Source: Pseudomonadota bacterium
Lineage (GTDB): Bacteria; Pseudomonadota; Alphaproteobacteria; Rhizobiales; Beijerinckiaceae
DNA: 7,301 bases
Assembly (NCBI GenBank): GCA_023386115.1
Contig: JAEWKL010000284.1
Coordinates: forward strand, 1 to 7,301
Direction of reading: 5' to 3'
Below, piece by piece: positions 6,570-7,301 of the stretch (positions are counted from its first letter, which is position 1; every line of letters begins with the position of its first letter). A model generated the notes under the pieces. That model did no database searches. It was not told the DNA's origin and saw only the letters and a program-made list of their open reading frames with translations. Both the position numbers and the translations under genes were made by a program.

Positions 6570-6576
6570 GCGGAGG
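6570..6576 (+). promoter_or_regulatory. Shine-Dalgarno selecting a GTG start
   Basis: GGAGG at 6572-6576 lies 5 nt before GTG at 6582, in the 12-bp gap after the oxidase stop. The reading frame from this GTG gives the ribokinase N-terminus IVCFGSLNAD at once, so it fixes the start of the last gene. Confidence 0.75.
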
Positions 6577-6581
6577 CTCCC

Positions 6582-7301
6582 GTGATCGTCTGCTTCGGCT
6601 CCCTCAACGCCGACCTGATCTTTCGCCTGCCCGAGATCCCGCACTCGGGACAGACGCGGCTCGCCGACGACCTCGCGGTGCAGGCGGGCGGCAAGGGGGC
6701 GAACCAGGCGGTGGCCGCGGCCCGGGATGGAGCCGCGGTCGCGATGGTCGGCGCAGTCGGAACCGATGCGCTGGCAGAGGTGGCGCTCTCGGGCCTGCGC
6801 GAGGCCGGCGCCGATACCACCCGGGTCCGCTCGGTGACGGCGGCGACGGGCTGCGCCTCGATCTGGATCGACGCGGCCGGCCGCAATCGCATCGCGGTGG
6901 CGCTCGGCGCCAACGGGCACGCCCGGGCCGACCAGATCACGGATGCCGATCTCGCCCGGGCCACCTCGCTGCTCCTGCAGATGGAGGTCGATCCGGCCGA
7001 GACCGCCGCCCTCCTGCGCCGGGCCCGGGCCCTCGGCCTGCGCAGTATCCTCAACCTCGCCCCGGCCCTGCCGCTCGATCTCGACACCCTGCGCCTCGCC
7101 GGCCTCCTCGTCGTCAACGAGGACGAGGCGGAGGCGACCGCCGCGCGCCTCGGCTGCGCGCCGGAGGCGGCCGCCCTGCACGGGGTCCTGGACATCGACG
7201 TGGTGCGCACCCTCGGCGAGGCCGGCTCGGAGGCGGCGACGGGTGAGGGCGCCTGGCACGTCCCGGCCCGGGCGATCGACCCGGTCGACACCACCGCGGC
7301 G
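6582..7301 (+). CDS. Ribokinase-like PfkB family carbohydrate kinase, 3' end outside the window
   Basis: The 240 visible residues make up most of a ribokinase-type kinase, usually about 300 long. Motifs in order: GSLNADL (6-12) at the N-terminal strand, the sugar-binding signature GGKGANQAVAAARDGA (36-51) with VGAVGTD (56-62), NLAP (158-161), VVNEDEAE (177-184), TLGEAGS (210-216), and DPVDTTAA (233-240). The last is the start of the DTTAAGD anion-hole and catalytic motif, so the catalytic Asp should be two codons beyond the edge. The GGKGANQ form points to the ribokinase branch rather than fructokinase or 2-keto-3-deoxygluconate kinase, but not to ribose itself. It would phosphorylate a sugar-like hydroxyl using ATP in the cytoplasm. 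The GTG start at 6582 has GGAGG 5 nt upstream. The 12-bp gap implies co-translation with the oxidase. No frameshift is seen. Confidence 0.87.
   Translation, partial: MIVCFGSLNADLIFRLPEIPHSGQTRLADDLAVQAGGKGANQAVAAARDGAAVAMVGAVGTDALAEVALSGLREAGADTTRVRSVTAATGCASIWIDAAGRNRIAVALGANGHARADQITDADLARATSLLLQMEVDPAETAALLRRARALGLRSILNLAPALPLDLDTLRLAGLLVVNEDEAEATAARLGCAPEAAALHGVLDIDVVRTLGEAGSEAATGEGAWHVPARAIDPVDTTAA

Noticed and set aside
5055..7259. A 734-codon open frame on the minus strand across the oxidase and kinase genes
   Set aside because: It mirrors the high-GC third-position bias of the plus-strand genes, its translation is Arg/Gly/His/Ala-rich without domains, and both plus-strand genes carry full sets of family motifs.

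Overview
The window is very GC-rich coding DNA with strong G/C preference at third codon positions. The gene types (DUF4337 membrane protein, exported chorismate-lyase-like protein, Na/Pi cotransporter fused to a PhoU-like tail, FCD-type GntR regulator) fit an alphaproteobacterium, plausibly a Methylobacterium-like member of the Hyphomicrobiales. That placement is inferred from composition and protein style, not from a marker gene. No rRNA, tRNA, CRISPR array, insertion sequence or phage gene was seen.

Left part (1-3364): three genes without an evident shared role. A DUF4337 membrane protein lies on the minus strand (35-586) with a hairpin just past its stop. Across a 232-bp divergent gap, an exported protein with a chorismate-lyase-like (UbiC/DUF98) fold reads rightward (819-1523). 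After 145 bp comes a NptA/YjbB-type Na+/phosphate cotransporter with a C-terminal PhoU-like domain (1669-3336), followed by a strong GC hairpin.

Right part (3365-7301): a compact rightward cluster that looks like a self-regulated catabolic operon. It holds a GntR/FCD regulator (3436-4134), a DapA-family class I lyase/aldolase (4160-5044), a GlcD/D-2-hydroxyglutarate-dehydrogenase-type FAD oxidoreductase (5103-6569) and a ribokinase-family (PfkB) kinase that runs off the right edge (6582-7301+). Gaps are 25, 58 and 12 bp, and the three enzyme genes have clear Shine-Dalgarno sequences. The sequence before the regulator is locally AT-richer and full of TGTCA/TGACA and TCACTG elements, including a perfect 12-bp palindrome. 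It is the natural candidate for the operator and promoter of the whole cluster.

A reasonable reading is breakdown of a sugar or sugar acid: the flavoenzyme oxidises a D-2-hydroxy acid, the DapA-like enzyme cleaves or dehydrates a 2-keto-acid intermediate, and the kinase phosphorylates a sugar-like compound. The substrate cannot be read from the sequence. Both the DapA-like enzyme and the oxidase lack a substrate-binding residue of their best-known relatives. The most unusual sequence detail is a run of 15-bp tandem repeats that lengthens the C-terminus of the oxidase past the normal end of its family.
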